DNA of 64,000 nucleotides from Turnera subulata (Eukaryota; Streptophyta; Magnoliopsida; Malpighiales; Passifloraceae): contig JAKUCV010002538.1 of NCBI GenBank assembly GCA_028386065.3, forward strand, positions 19,228 through 83,227. Direction: 5' to 3'. The notes under the pieces were generated by a model. The model made no database searches, was not told where the DNA came from, and saw nothing but the letters and a program-made list of their open reading frames with translations. The translations under genes and the position numbers were made by a program. Below are positions 35,686 through 46,933 of the stretch, piece by piece (positions within the stretch are counted from its first letter, which is position 1; each line of letters begins with the position of its first letter).

Positions 35686-38600
35686 ATTAAGTGGGTACCT
35701 AAGTTTTTTTTTTGTGTTTTTACAGGATGACAAAGATGAGTGGGTACTTGGTAGTGGATGTTCACGCTATATGACGGGTGATGAATCAAAATTTTCGTCT
35801 TTGAAAGGTAAAGGTAAAGGTAAAGTAACATTTGGTGATAGCTCTAAGGGGAAAATACGTGGTATCGGTGATATTGGTTCTAATCCTACTATTGAGCATG
35901 TTCTTCTTGTTGATAACTTAAAATTCAATCTTTTAAGTATAAGTCAACTATGTGATAAGGGATATAGAGTCACTTTTGAATCTACTAAGTGCATAGTTAC
36001 TAGATGTGTTGATGATCACTTACTCTTTATGGGGAAAAGGATTGGAAATCTTTACTCAATCAACCTAAAAGAAGTTGCTAACAATGATGTTAAGTGTTTT
36101 AGTGCAAAAATGGAGACATCTATTTTATGGCATAGGAGGCTTGGACACGCCAATTTGGAATTGATTTCCAAACTATCCAAGAAGGACCTTGTTAAGGGTC
36201 TACCCATGCTCAAATTTGAAAAAGAAGGAGTATGTAGAGCTTGTCAACTTGGAAAGCAGGTTAGAAGTTCCTTCAAAATCAAAAATATGGTAACAACTTA
36301 TAGACCTCTTGAACTCCTGCATCTTGATCTTTTTGGTCCTATGAGGACAACTAGTCTTGGTGGTATGAGTTATGTCTTTGTTATTGTTGATGATTACACT
36401 AGATTTTCTTGGGTCATATTTCTTGCTAGTAAAGATCATGCTTTATATGAGTTTGGATGCCTTGTTAGACGTTTACAAAATGAAAAAGGTTATAAGATTT
36501 TTAAAATCAGAAGTGATCATGGTGGTGAGTTTGATAATTTTTTGTTTGATCATTATTGTGAACAATGTGGCATTGAACACACTTTTTCTACTCCTAGAAC
36601 ACCTCAACAAAATGGGGTTTTTGAGAGAAGAAATCGGATATTGCAAGAAATGGCACGCACTATGTTAAATGAAAATGGTATACCTCCATACTTTTGGGCC
36701 GAAGCGGTTAATACCGCATGTTATGTGCTAAATAGAGTCTTCTTAAGGCCTATCCTCAAGAAAACTCCTTGTGAACTGTGGCATGGTAGAAAACCAAATA
36801 TTGATTACTTTAAGGTGTTTGGATCAAAATGCTATATTCTTAATACCAAGGACAATTTCGGTAAGTTTGATGCTAAATCAGATGAAGGTATATTTCTTGG
36901 TTACTCTATTACTAGTAAGGCCTATCGTGTGTATAACAAAAGGACTCTTCTTGTTAAAGAATCCATGCATGTTATATTTGATGAAGTTGATTTGAATGGT
37001 GATAGAGATGATGATATAATAAATTTCACACATAGACCTTCACCAAGCACGAATGTTGACGCTTCAACTAGCCATACTTCATTGGATCATGGTTCTTCAC
37101 CAACGAATAGAAGTGAACCTAAAAATGATGATATTTCCTTCCCTCAATCTTTTGATGTACAAGAGAAGGAAAAGGAAACAATCGAAGGACAAGGTATTGT
37201 GGAAATCAAGGTACCAAGGGGACATTCTCCTAGTGCAATTCTTGGGGATCCTACAAAAGGGGTAGTTACTAGATCATCTTTACATAATTTGAATGGTCAT
37301 GTTGCATTTTTGTCACAAGTCGAGCCTAAAAATGTTAAAGATGCTATTAATGATGAAAGTTGGGTTATTGCTATGCAAGAGGAGTTAAATCAATTTGAGA
37401 GAAGTCAAGTTTGGAATCTTGTTCCTAGACCTCATGATCATCCCGTTATTGGCACTAAGTGGGTCTTTAGGAATAAGTTAGATGAAAATGGTATTGTTGT
37501 GAGGAACAAAGCTAGACTTGTTGCTCAAGGTTATAATCAAGAAGAAGGCATTGATTTTGATGAAACATTTGCTCCTGTTGCTAGATTAGAATCCATTCGC
37601 ATGCTTCTTGCATATGCATCATATAAAGTATTTAAATTGTTTCAAATGGATGTCAAGAGTGCTTTCTTAAATGGCTATATCATGGAGGAAGTGTATGTTG
37701 GGCAACCCCCGGGTTTGAAAATCATGAGTTTCCTCATCATGTGTTTAAACTCAAAAAGGCACTTTATGGTTTGAGACAAGCTCCAAGAGCTTGGTATGAA
37801 AGACTAAGTAACTTCCTTGTTTCTAATGGTTTTACAAGAGGAAAGGTTAATACTACCTTGTTTGTCAAAACTCATATGCATGAATTACTCATTGTTCAAA
37901 TATATGTGGATGATATTCTTTTTGGTGCTACTAATGAGTTTTTGTGTAAGGAATTTGAAAAGTCCATGCAAAATGAATTTGAGATGAGCTCCATGGGGGA
38001 GTTAACTTATTTCCTTGGATTTCAAGTAAAACAACTTGAAGGGGGCATATTCATTAATCAAGCCAAGTATACAAAGGAGTTACTCAAAAGATTCGGGATG
38101 GACAGTGCTAAGATTAGCCCAACACCCATGAGCACTACCACTAAGCTTGCCAAGGATGAGGAAGGTAAAGATGTTGATATCAAGCTATATAGAGGTATGA
38201 TCGGAAGTTTGCTTTACCTAACGGCTACTAGACCAGACATCATGTTTAGTGTTTGTCTATGTGCACGATTTCAAGCTTTTCCAAAAGAGTCTCATTTACG
38301 TGCTATTAAACGCATTTTTAAGTATCTTAAAGGGACTCCCAATCTTGGTCTTTGGTATCCCAAAGTGAGCTCATTTACTCTCACTAGTTATTCCGATGCG
38401 GATTTTGCTGGGAGTACCATAGATAGAAAGAGCAATAGTGGTACATGTCAATTTCTTGGTCAAGCATTAGTCTCATGGTCGAGTAAAAAGCAAAATTCCG
38501 TAGCTACTTCCACTACCGAAGCGGAATATATAGCTGCAGGTTCTTGTTGTGCTCAAGTTTTGTGGATGAAACATACTCTTAAAGACTATGGCTTCAAGTT

Positions 38601-38814
38601 TGAATCAATCCCTATTTATTATGATAGTACTAGTGCCATCAATCTCACCAAGAATCCTATCCAGCATTCACGGACAAAGCATATAGAGATTAGACATCAT
38701 TTTATTCGTGATCATGTGCAAAAGAATGATATAACACTTGATTTTGTCAAGACCGATGGACAACTTGCAGATATGTTCACCAAGCCTTTGAAAGAAGACA
38801 ATTCGCAAAAATAA
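35639..38814 (+). pseudogene. Pol of the Copia element: protease, integrase, RT, RNase H (frameshifted)
   Basis: In order: protease ([13 protein letters not shown]), where the family Asp is Gly (codon 35750-35752); GAG-preintegrase HHCC ([18 protein letters not shown]); integrase core with [17 protein letters not shown] and [11 protein letters not shown] supplying D, D and E; RT ([16 protein letters not shown] at 37903-37914); and RNase H (SDADFAGS, TTEAEYIAAG, YYDSTSAI). One C is missing from the C-run at 37706-37710, which moves the frame from position 2 to position 1. Another base is missing near 38800, just before the expected C-terminus. Coding probably begins around GATGACAAAGATG (35726), directly after a polypyrimidine-ACAG string, out of frame with gag. 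Confidence 0.88.
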
Positions 38815-38938
38815 GGCTGGATTTGGGCATGTGCAACCCTCCTTGAAGATCTCATATTATGAAGGCCAATTAAGCAAAATCATAGGGGGAACAAAGAAGA
38901 ACTGAAGGCAAATCCAGAATTTTGGCAACATGGTCACA

Positions 38939-38969
38939 ACATCGATGTTGAGTATCACAATATCGATGT
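38939..38969 (+). repeat. Single palindrome pair downstream of pol
   Basis: ACATCGATGT at 38939 and the one-base variant ATATCGATGT at 38960, again 21 bases apart, lie between the end of pol and the antisense ORF stop. They are the same unit as in the LTR arrays. Confidence 0.85.
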
Positions 38970-39161
38970 TCAGGTAAGTTCTCTAAACCCAATAAAACTT
39001 TCAAATTGGTACATGCTAAGTTGACACAAAAACATAAGAGTTTATTGATTTCATATTTTACAATCACACTTACAAACACACACACGCTTACATTTTTTAT
39101 ATTACATTACAATCATACATATATTTTAAAACATACATACCTATTATAATCTATCTAGCTC

Positions 39162-39845
39162 TTAACGATTTGGTACAGCAGTTACAGAGAAGCTATTAGG
39201 GTCATTGAAAATATTAACCCTAACACTATCATTCCATGCAAACCACATTCTACCCGAGTTATCCTGGCCAGGGATTTCAAACCGATTCACTGATGGAAAA
39301 CGGAGAGGGATGACCCCGTGGTTTTCGCCAGGTTGCCATAATGTCTCGGTGAGCAGAACCATGTTCGGCTTGTACTGGTTCTTCAGGTCTCTCAAGGTTC
39401 TTGTAAAATCTTGAGAGCGCCTAGTGACTCCCCTGCAATTCCACAATAGCAGGCGAACCTTTGGCCAAGTCGGTGGTAAGACAGGGACTCGTGAAGCACT
39501 CTGATAAGTCATTGAAATTTGATAGTAGCTGTCCTCATTCAGAGTCTGGCAAGAAGACCTCAGCTATAAATTCTGAAATCGGTCAGAGATAAAAAATATT
39601 GTGGAGTTGGCCGAACCATAAAAAGAAATCCGCAAGGTGTTTTGATGTTCCAGGAAGACTGTCTCTTCCATGGGTGTGAAAAAAAATCTGGAAGAGTAGA
39701 GCTCGTCAATGCAGACCAAACGAGGGATCCTCGCAAGCTCATTTGGAAGTGGCTCTGGTTGCTCATTCATCAGGTTATAGGCTAAACGATTTCTCCTACC
39801 TAGGGATGCTCCCTCAACAAAAAAGACAGTAGAAGGGGAAGGCAT
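39162..39845 (-). pseudogene. Antisense ORF 1, Copia copy (one premature stop)
   Basis: The minus-strand frame is 684 nt, exactly the length of the element B copy. It starts MPSPSTVFFVEGASLGRR and has the same two parts. The unrecognised N-domain has DELYSSRFFFTPMEE and FYGSANSTIFFIS. The LINE-endonuclease-like C-domain has LLLWNCRGVTRRSQDF, LRDLKNQYKPNMVLLTET and MWFAWNDSVRVNI. One in-frame TAG (39564-39566) falls after FQNL, between the two domains; no indel occurs. By eye about two thirds of residues match the element A and B copies, although the host element is a different superfamily. It lies between pol and the envelope-like ORF, transcribed toward pol. The function is unknown. Confidence 0.72.
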
Positions 39846-39924
39846 TCTAGCTTTTGATTTTTTCGCTAACTCTCTTTCGAAAATTGGTTTATAATTTTCT
39901 GTGTCTAATGAGTTCTATCGTATG

Positions 39925-39934
39925 CCTATTTATA
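39925..39934 (-). promoter_or_regulatory. TATA box of antisense ORF 1, Copia copy
   Basis: On the minus strand this reads CTATAAATAG, a consensus plant TATA box, 80-90 bases before the ATG at 39845. The region 40063-40101 further upstream (TTTTCAAGAATC, TTTTTGAAAAACTTGCC) parallels the upstream boxes of the other two copies. Confidence 0.68.
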
Positions 39935-40535
39935 GAAACACAACTGCATTGCTTCTTCTCTCAGAAGGTGACCCCTACCAATTTCTGAAGTGTCCAGAGA
40001 TTGTTCAGGAGGTGACCCCTACCTATCTTTGAAAAATATTCAGGAGAAGACCCCTCCAAACTGCTTCGATTTTCAAGAATCTTCTTTTTGAAAAACTTGC
40101 CAATTAGTTAAATTATTGCTCAATCAATGTCTACAACCCTACAAATTTTTCCGATTATCAAAGCTTTCCTTTTTGACAATCGTGGTTTTAATTGAATTAT
40201 TGATTCCTCACGGGATTTGCTGTCTGGCTCCAAGAACGGATTCTGTTTGACAGAGATACACAAAGTCAAATTGATGGGACAAATATCTCAACAACTATGC
40301 ATATACGACGAAGTTACTTCTATTTAGAAATACAGGAATCCCAGATATTTTTCTCTTGATCAATACAATGAGTGAATTCCATTGTCATATCTTTCTGTTA
40401 CAAATTACTGACTTCAGCGTCGGAGTGTCTTCTAAGTTTGCTTTGCAGGTACTCCTAATCAACGCCAAAGGACAGGGGGAACTGGATCTACAACAATTGG
40501 ACCAAACATGTATAAACAATGACAAAATCCATACA

Positions 40536-40790
40536 ACATCGATGTTCTGTATCAGAACATCGATGTTGAGCTGCAAAAGTATCTTCACCTCTCTAACCCG
40601 AGGACCTATAACATCGATGTGGAGGTTTTGAACATCGATGTTTGGCTGCCAAAAGGTTTCCACAACTCTGACCCGAGGATACATAACTTCGATGTTTCTC
40701 GTTTGCACATCGATGTTCGTTCCTTTTACCTTTCCAAAGCTTCGACCCGAGAGCAATCAACATCGATGTTACGGGCTGGAACATCGATGT
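40536..40790 (+). repeat. Four regularly spaced palindrome pairs between two divergent ORFs
   Basis: ACATCGATGT-type palindromes start at 40536/40557, 40611/40632, 40686/40707 and 40760/40781. The third pair has one degenerate member (ACTTCGATGT). The spacing inside pairs is 21 bases every time, and pairs recur every 74-75 bases. The array lies between the antisense ORF start (39845) and the envelope-like ORF start (41018). Confidence 0.92.
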
Positions 40791-41017
40791 TCAGCTGCTG
40801 AAATTTAAAAAAAAATAGCCGTTGCGTGACTGTTACTAGCCGTTACTAGCCGTTGTCCCCTACATAAAACACAATGCTCTTCATTTCTCATCTCAAATCG
40901 CTCTTCTCCAAAGTCTATCTAGCTCTCCTTTAGCATTCTCATCTACACATTCTTCCTACTTTCTTCTCTAATCTCTTTTTGCTTCCACACTTATTCTTTA
41001 TCCTTCTTTCTTCAAAC

Positions 41018-42168
41018 ATGGGCAAGACCTCATCACATGGCAAAACACCCGTGAGACAACCAACCAAAAGAGGAGGTCCGTCTACCTCATCTCCTCAATT
41101 TCCTTTGGACGACAAATCAGCTGTTTGGTTTTCTTCCCGAGCTCAACTCACTCACTTTCAATCTTACTTCCAAAATCGTCCTATTTGCACTCCCCGGTAT
41201 CTTCCGATCACTTACCTAAAGGAGAAGAACTATACTCGACTTGAACGGCACCTACGTGCAACTGGTTTGTGGGAATTTGTCACCAACAAAAGCTATCAAT
41301 ATAGTGCCGACTTCACCCGAGCCTTCTACTCAACACTCAACCGAGATGGTGATGTGTTCACTGCTCAGGTGAATGGAGTCGATATCTCTTTTACTCTCGA
41401 GGAATTTGGGGCAGCAATGGGATTACCATTTGAAGGGGAGGATATTGCCTCTTATGGTGGTCCTAATTGGCTCACAACAAATGAAGGCCCTCTACTAACT
41501 GAACTCGGTTTCACGGAAGTTGTCCGTCATACCCATTCCAAAAGGCCAACCATTCATTCCATCCACTCGGAGTACCGTGTCTGTTTTATCTCATCACCCG
41601 GGTAATCAAGCCAAGACCCGGAAATCACACCGTCATGTCCATTGAGGATATGAAGGTACTCCATGCCATTATCCATCATGCTCCAATTAATTGGGCACGT
41701 TTTGTGCTTATGCACATGACGGACTATCCTCCTCAGTCCATCAATCATCCCCTGCCATATCCCTTCTTGTTGTTGGATATTTTATTGAATGCAGGTATTG
41801 ACACTCGGAAAGGCCCTCAGGTTTCTCAAGCACCACGAATCAGTCAAACTGAAAGTTCAGCAGCCGCTTCTCAACGCCAAGCTCCCGCGATCACGCATGA
41901 AACAATTTTGGCTTCCCTTCATGCTCTACAACTCAGTATAGACACCATGGGACACACAATCACAGGCATGGGACGATCAATTGATCGTATTGACACCGAA
42001 GTTCAACGTCAAGGACATGCTCTCCAATCCTATTTTGATCGGGTGCAATACCAACCTCCACCCTATCATACACATGTGGAAGGGGATCCCATGGATGTGG
42101 AAGGTGAAGATGAAGAACGAGATAATGCTGCTAATGATGATGATGACGCTGATGATGATGGAAACTAA
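41018..42168 (+). pseudogene. Envelope-like / 'putative plant transposon protein' ORF of the Copia element
   Basis: This third sense ORF of SIRE-like Copia elements probably starts at the second Met (MGKTSSHGKTPVRQ), as an earlier Met at 40979 only adds a hydrophobic leader. The central part (PICTPRYLPITYLKEKN, YSADFTRAFYSTL, ISFTLEEFGAAMGLPF) resembles the conserved domain shared by SIRE and Athila downstream ORFs. A one-base loss near 41580-41600 shifts the frame from 2 to 1. The downstream part (IEDMKVLHAIIHHAPINWA) then runs to 42168. The C-terminus has a helix with heptad-like spacing and a very acidic tail (DDDDADDDGN). No clear transmembrane anchor is seen, so an envelope role is doubtful. 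Confidence 0.7.
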
Positions 42169-42398
42169 CACCCAAATTTCTCAAGTTTTATCCTATATTC
42201 TCTTTCATGTTCTTCAATTTGCATTTCTTTCATGTTCATCAATTGTATTTTCCATTTCTTTTTGCTAATGCCAAAAGGGGGAAATATTAACAAGTATGTG
42301 CACCTAATTAAAATTAAAAAGCACATCATGGCTAAAACATAGGGGGAATTAATGGGCACATACTTCTACTTGTTTGTCATTATCAAAAAGGGGAAAAT

Positions 42399-43794
42399 TG
42401 TTGAATATAATGCTTTGCTAATATCTCTTTCTCTTATTCAGGTTTTGATAATGACAAATTAACCTTGTCTTTGATCATAGTTATGAAGCAAAAAGAAATT
42501 AATCAAGGGCAAAGATTTCATGTGATCAAGAATACAAGAATTGAAGTAACAAGGTCAAGCAAGAAGAGCAAGAAAAGTTAGGAACACAATTTTGTACAAG
42601 GTTAAACCTTCAATTTCTCTAAATTATTGGCTCAAACAAAATCATTTTTACTCATACATCATATTGCCTTGTTTTCAATCATAAAAATGTTTTCTAAGCT
42701 TTGAACATCGATGTTCAATATCCCAACATCGATGTTCTCATGACCGTTGTACTTAAAACATTATTTTGAAGTATCCTAACATCGATGTTCAATACCATAA
42801 CATCGATGTCCATTTGAATCCGGTTTCAAGATTGTCTTGGGAGTGTCCAAAACATCGATGTCCAACCACGAACATCGATGTTATTTTGTCTCGGGTCAAG
42901 AGTGCCGAAATAACGACATCGATGTCCAACCATTAACATCGATGTTATTTTGTCTCAGGTCATGGGCATTGAAATAACAACATCGATGTTCACTTTGGAA
43001 ACATCGATGTTCTAGTGACCGTTAGCCCAATAATTCACCAGGACATCGATGTCCTATTTCCCAACATCGATGTCCTTGTGACCGTTGGACCAAAAAAATG
43101 CATATTCAAAGATCAGAACATCGATGCCCTAGTTTTGAACATCGATGTTCAGCCGTCATGAGCAGACACACTTTTCATCCTCTCATGTTACTTTGTTTAA
43201 AGATGTTTTGGATTGATTCCCCAACGGTCATACATGTTTTCAACCTTATAAATAGAGCATTTAGGTCTCCGTTTACGCTGGATCAACTCTCTACAATTTC
43301 AAGCATTCATTGTTATACATACATATCATTTTTTATGAGCCAATATCCTTGAGAATTGAGAGTTGCCTTATAGAGCTTACTTTATATACTCATACCTACT
43401 CTTGAAGAGAGTTGTTGTTTTGAGTGACTCAATTGTAATCATACACCTTGAGGGAGGATTGTTCCCTTGTAGAAGATTCATAGGAAGAGGATTTTCTTTC
43501 TGTGTGAAAAGACTTGAAGTGAGGTATCTTCAAGCAGAAAATTAGAGGTTCGTGTGATTCGAACTCTAGGTTCATAAACGGTTTGTTAAGCACTCGGAAG
43601 CTTAACGTGGATAGTGAAATCTTCAAGAGAGTCTCTTGAAGGACTGGATTAGCCACACAGGTTGTGTGTGTGTGAACCATTATAAAATCGGTTTGTCTCT
43701 CTTTCTTTTAATTCCGCAATTATTATTTCTTTAATCTTTTGATTTGTTCTTAATCACTAATTCACCCCCCCCTTTTTGCTTGTTTGGGCTTACA
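42399..43794 (+). repeat. 3' LTR of the Copia element
   Basis: The 1396-base LTR starts TGTTGAATATAATG and ends GGGCTTACA, then GAGTT. It keeps the canonical TG..CA ends that the 5' LTR has lost. Only scattered single-base differences from the 5' LTR are visible. Confidence 0.92.
42705..43148 (+). repeat. Array of seven palindrome pairs in the 3' LTR
   Basis: It has the same 14 palindromes, order and spacing as 32574-33017, including the degenerate 13th copy. The array therefore predates this insertion and is part of the element. Confidence 0.92.
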
Positions 43795-46131
43795 GAGTTT
43801 TGGATGTTTATCTCGGTGTCTTTGGTTTAAAGAATAATGGATTAAATAATAAATTGTGATAAGGATGTCGATCCTCGGGTTTGGATGGGATGTCTATCCC
43901 GGTATTTTGGTTAGGGATGTTGATCCCTGTGATTTGGTTTTGAATGATGATAATATAATTGTCACGTGATAAGTAGTGGTACGACTCGATGGTTTAAGAC
44001 TGTTTTGTGGTGGCCATGATCTGAGTTACTTGTGATAAGCATGTCTATGCTTGGGATGTCTATCCCGTGATTATATTTGGGATGTCTATCCCTGGGTTAC
44101 TATTTTGGGATGTCGATCCCTGGGCTCTCTTGGTTTGGTCTGGCACCCTAAATATGTTGAGAACCAGGTCTGACCCCTAGCTTATCCGTGACGTGGCCCG
44201 GAAAGATAAAATTGAAAATTGGATTTTGTTTTTTGGTCTTGGACCAGTTTTGCATCGTGTCTTTTGGTTTGGTATATTTTGGCGATTTTTGCCTGTTTTC
44301 GGCCTTGAGTAATTTTTAGTGTTGCATATTGATTGTCTATCCATGGTTGGTGGGCACTTCGGACTCACCCCTCACCTGCGGGCTTTCATCCCGTAGGTTG
44401 AGTTATTTGTGGTTCAGGTGTGATGCATTCCAGACAGGCTGTGGCGTTATCCCTTAGACAGGACTCGGATCCATAGTATGCATTATGTGTCGTATATAGT
44501 GTCTTTGTGAGTTATTAAGTCTTCCGCTGTGCTGTTTATTGCTATTGTTGGGCATTGGGCCGGTTGTGACGTTATTGATGATCCCGGGTTCGGGTGATAT
44601 GTTTCGATGTTGGGCCGAAGGGCCAGATTTCTGATGTTTATATTTTGGGCTGTTGAGCCAGTTTTCTGTTGTTTACACTGTATGCTGGGCTTGTTTGGTT
44701 GGGTCGTTACAGTTCCGGCACGTGTTTACACTGTACGGTAAATACGGGTCGGGGCGCTTCATTTCTGCTCTTATTTAATTTCCGATTGAGCTATTAAAAT
44801 GGCCCATCGTATTTAATTTTCCGGTTCTATTTAATTTATGTTCTCCTGGGCTCGCGAAAGGTCCATTGTATTTAATTTTAGTTTTATTAATTTTGATTGG
44901 GCTAATTACAAAAAAAAAGGCCCATAATATCTAAATTTAAATGAAGCATTTTATTTAGTTAATCCGAAGCTATTTTATCCTTTCGATGGGCTAAACGAAT
45001 GTGAAGGTCCACCGAGTTTAATTTCTGAAATAACTTAAATTATGTTTAAGTGAGTTAGTATTACAATTACATTTTTAATACTTTTAATCTCCAATCTTCT
45101 AGGCTAATACAATCATAGGCCCCATACTTTATTTTATTTACCTTATTCTACTATATATTGCTACCGATATTTCCGTTGGCTGAGTAATACAAGGCCATAA
45201 TTTAATCATGGGATATAACTATGTATTTTGGCTATATATATATATACACAATTAAATAATTAATGATTTAATTTAAGGTTTAAGAATGATATTATCTTAT
45301 TTGGATTTAACCATGTATTTATAAGACTAATATATATATAACCGTAAAAAATCTATTTTATGGCTATGCTATGTTTATTAACTTACCGGGGTATTTTGCT
45401 AACGTAATAATGGTATTATTAGTATTATCTTTGCTCTATCGAATATATATACGTACACGTATTTATAAATTTACAACATTACGTTATAATTATTTTATAC
45501 CATATATCGGCTATGTTAATTTCATACCGTTGGAGATATTTTTCATTAAAAAAGTTATTATAGGATATACTATTTAAATAATATTTTGACGTATTTATCG
45601 TTTCCACTATTTTATAATTATTGTTTATAAAACATATAAGTATTTAGTATTTAATCGGGAATAATATCATTTACGTCATGTGGACTATGAGTATTTAACG
45701 GGTCGTAACTTGATTTATTTACAAATATATTTTCTTAAATATACACTACATATAAGTGTACGTATATATGCTTTCTTGTCATAAGCAGCCTAAGGGCCGG
45801 GATGTCGGCTTGGCCGCTCCGTTTTGGTTTTGACTTATGTTGGATATGATTAGTATACCAGATGAAAAATAGATTATTAGTAACCTCCACAGAAATGAAT
45901 AAGATAATTATGGAAATAATAAAATGAACTGATAAGCCGTCTAAAAACTGTTAACCGACATCATGCACAATCATCTTTGTTGGTGCATTATAAGTGATTA
46001 TTGTTGTTATAATATAGGAATATCAAGGCTTAACCGGATACCATGTAACGTCCCGGCTTGTCGACTGTCACTACAGACCAACACGGGACCTTTCCAACGT
46101 GCTTTGTCCTCACTCGCACGTTTCCAGAGAA

Positions 46132-46190
46132 AACTTCCCAGGAGGTCACCCATCCTAGAATCGCCCCAAGTCAAGCACGTATAATTTTGG
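46132..46190 (-). ncRNA. 5S rRNA-like promoter segment in the Cassandra 3' LTR
   Basis: Reading the minus strand, CCTAGGATGGGTG-type and GACCTCCTGGGAAGT strings match the 3' half of plant 5S rRNA, including the box C region. The upstream CGTGCTTGACTTGG corresponds to box A. It is derived sequence inside a TRIM, not a functional 5S gene array. Confidence 0.8.
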
Positions 46191-46874
46191 AGTTTTTTTC
46201 TAAAATGAGCACCGAAAAGGTAGGTGCACCTTGTTGATATAGTTAGTACCCATCAAACCGTTTAAGCTATTCACGATTATACAGTCCCATACCTGTACAA
46301 CCTCGAAATCACTTCATTTGAGCTATTCTTAATTATACAGTCCCATACCCATATAATTACAAAATCGCCCCAACTGTGCAGCCCCATCCCTACACAGTCT
46401 CAGGATCTCTCCTATTCCGGTGTGGATTCGGTTCATTCGTGTCCCCCTCCATCTAGAAGCCTGCCAGAAGCCGCTCCTTGTCCATGCTCATCCCGGCACC
46501 GGCGTACACTTCCCGCCCTCATAGACCCTGGGTGTCACAGGCCCACCAGCTTCCGCTAGGTTCTACACAGTCTCAGGATCTCTCCTATTCTGGTGTGGAT
46601 GCGGTTCATTCGTGTCCCCCTCCGTCTAGAAGCCTGCCAGAAGCCGCTCCTTGTCCATGCTCATCCCGGCACCGGCGTACACTTCCCGCCCTCATAGACC
46701 CTGGGTGTCACAGGCCCACCAGCTTCCGCTAGGTTCGTCCCCGAACCCTGCACCGTAATAGGGGAGTCTGGAGCTCCGCTACCAACTGTAACATCCCGGC
46801 TTGTCGACTGTCACTACAGACCAACACGGGATCTTTCCAACGTCCTTTGTCCTCACTCGCACGTTTCCGGGGAA

Positions 46875-46933
46875 AACTTCCCAGGAGGTCACCCATCCTA
46901 GAATTGCCCCAAGTCAAGCACGTTTAACTTTGG
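46875..46933 (-). ncRNA. 5S rRNA-like promoter segment in the Cassandra 5' LTR
   Basis: Same segment as in the other LTR, with CCAAAGTTAAACGTGCTTG (box A-like) and GATGGGTGACCTCCTGGG (box C-like) on the minus strand. RNA polymerase III could in principle start here, as proposed for Cassandra elements. Confidence 0.8.

Larger units (their letters stand above)
32268..43794 (+). mobile_element. SIRE/Maximus-like Copia element, 11.5 kb, nearly complete
   Basis: LTRs of 1395 and 1396 bases enclose gag, pol, an antisense ORF and an envelope-like ORF. It is flanked by the duplication GAGTT (32263-32267 and 43795-43799). The 5' LTR begins TTTTGAATATAATG where the 3' LTR has TGTTGAATATAATG, so the canonical TG has mutated. 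The primer site TTGGTAGCGGAGC (33664-33676) and purine tract AAAAAGGGGAAAAT (42385-42398) are in place. Gag is intact. Pol and the envelope-like ORF have single-base frameshifts and the protease active site is altered. The LTRs differ at only a few visible positions, so insertion is recent. Confidence 0.92.
30434..44761 (+). mobile_element. Solo LTR of the element A/B family, split by a Copia insertion
   Basis: TGTAACAGCCCGGG at 30434 and GGGGCGCTTCA at 44761 are flanked by the duplication TTTCT (30429-30433 and 44762-44766). Without the Copia element its own sequence is about 2.8 kb (30434-32267 plus 43800-44761). It has the family's purine block (30770-31020), GC island, donor-like GT at 31349, acceptor-like AG at 32036-32037, and GGGAT..ATCCC palindromes on both sides of the Copia insertion. 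One LTR with its own target duplication is the product of LTR-LTR recombination. Confidence 0.87.

Noticed and set aside
46132..46190. Functional 5S rRNA gene
   Set aside because: Only the 3' half with the internal promoter is recognisable, it lies in both LTRs of a TRIM, and the 5' half of 5S rRNA is absent.
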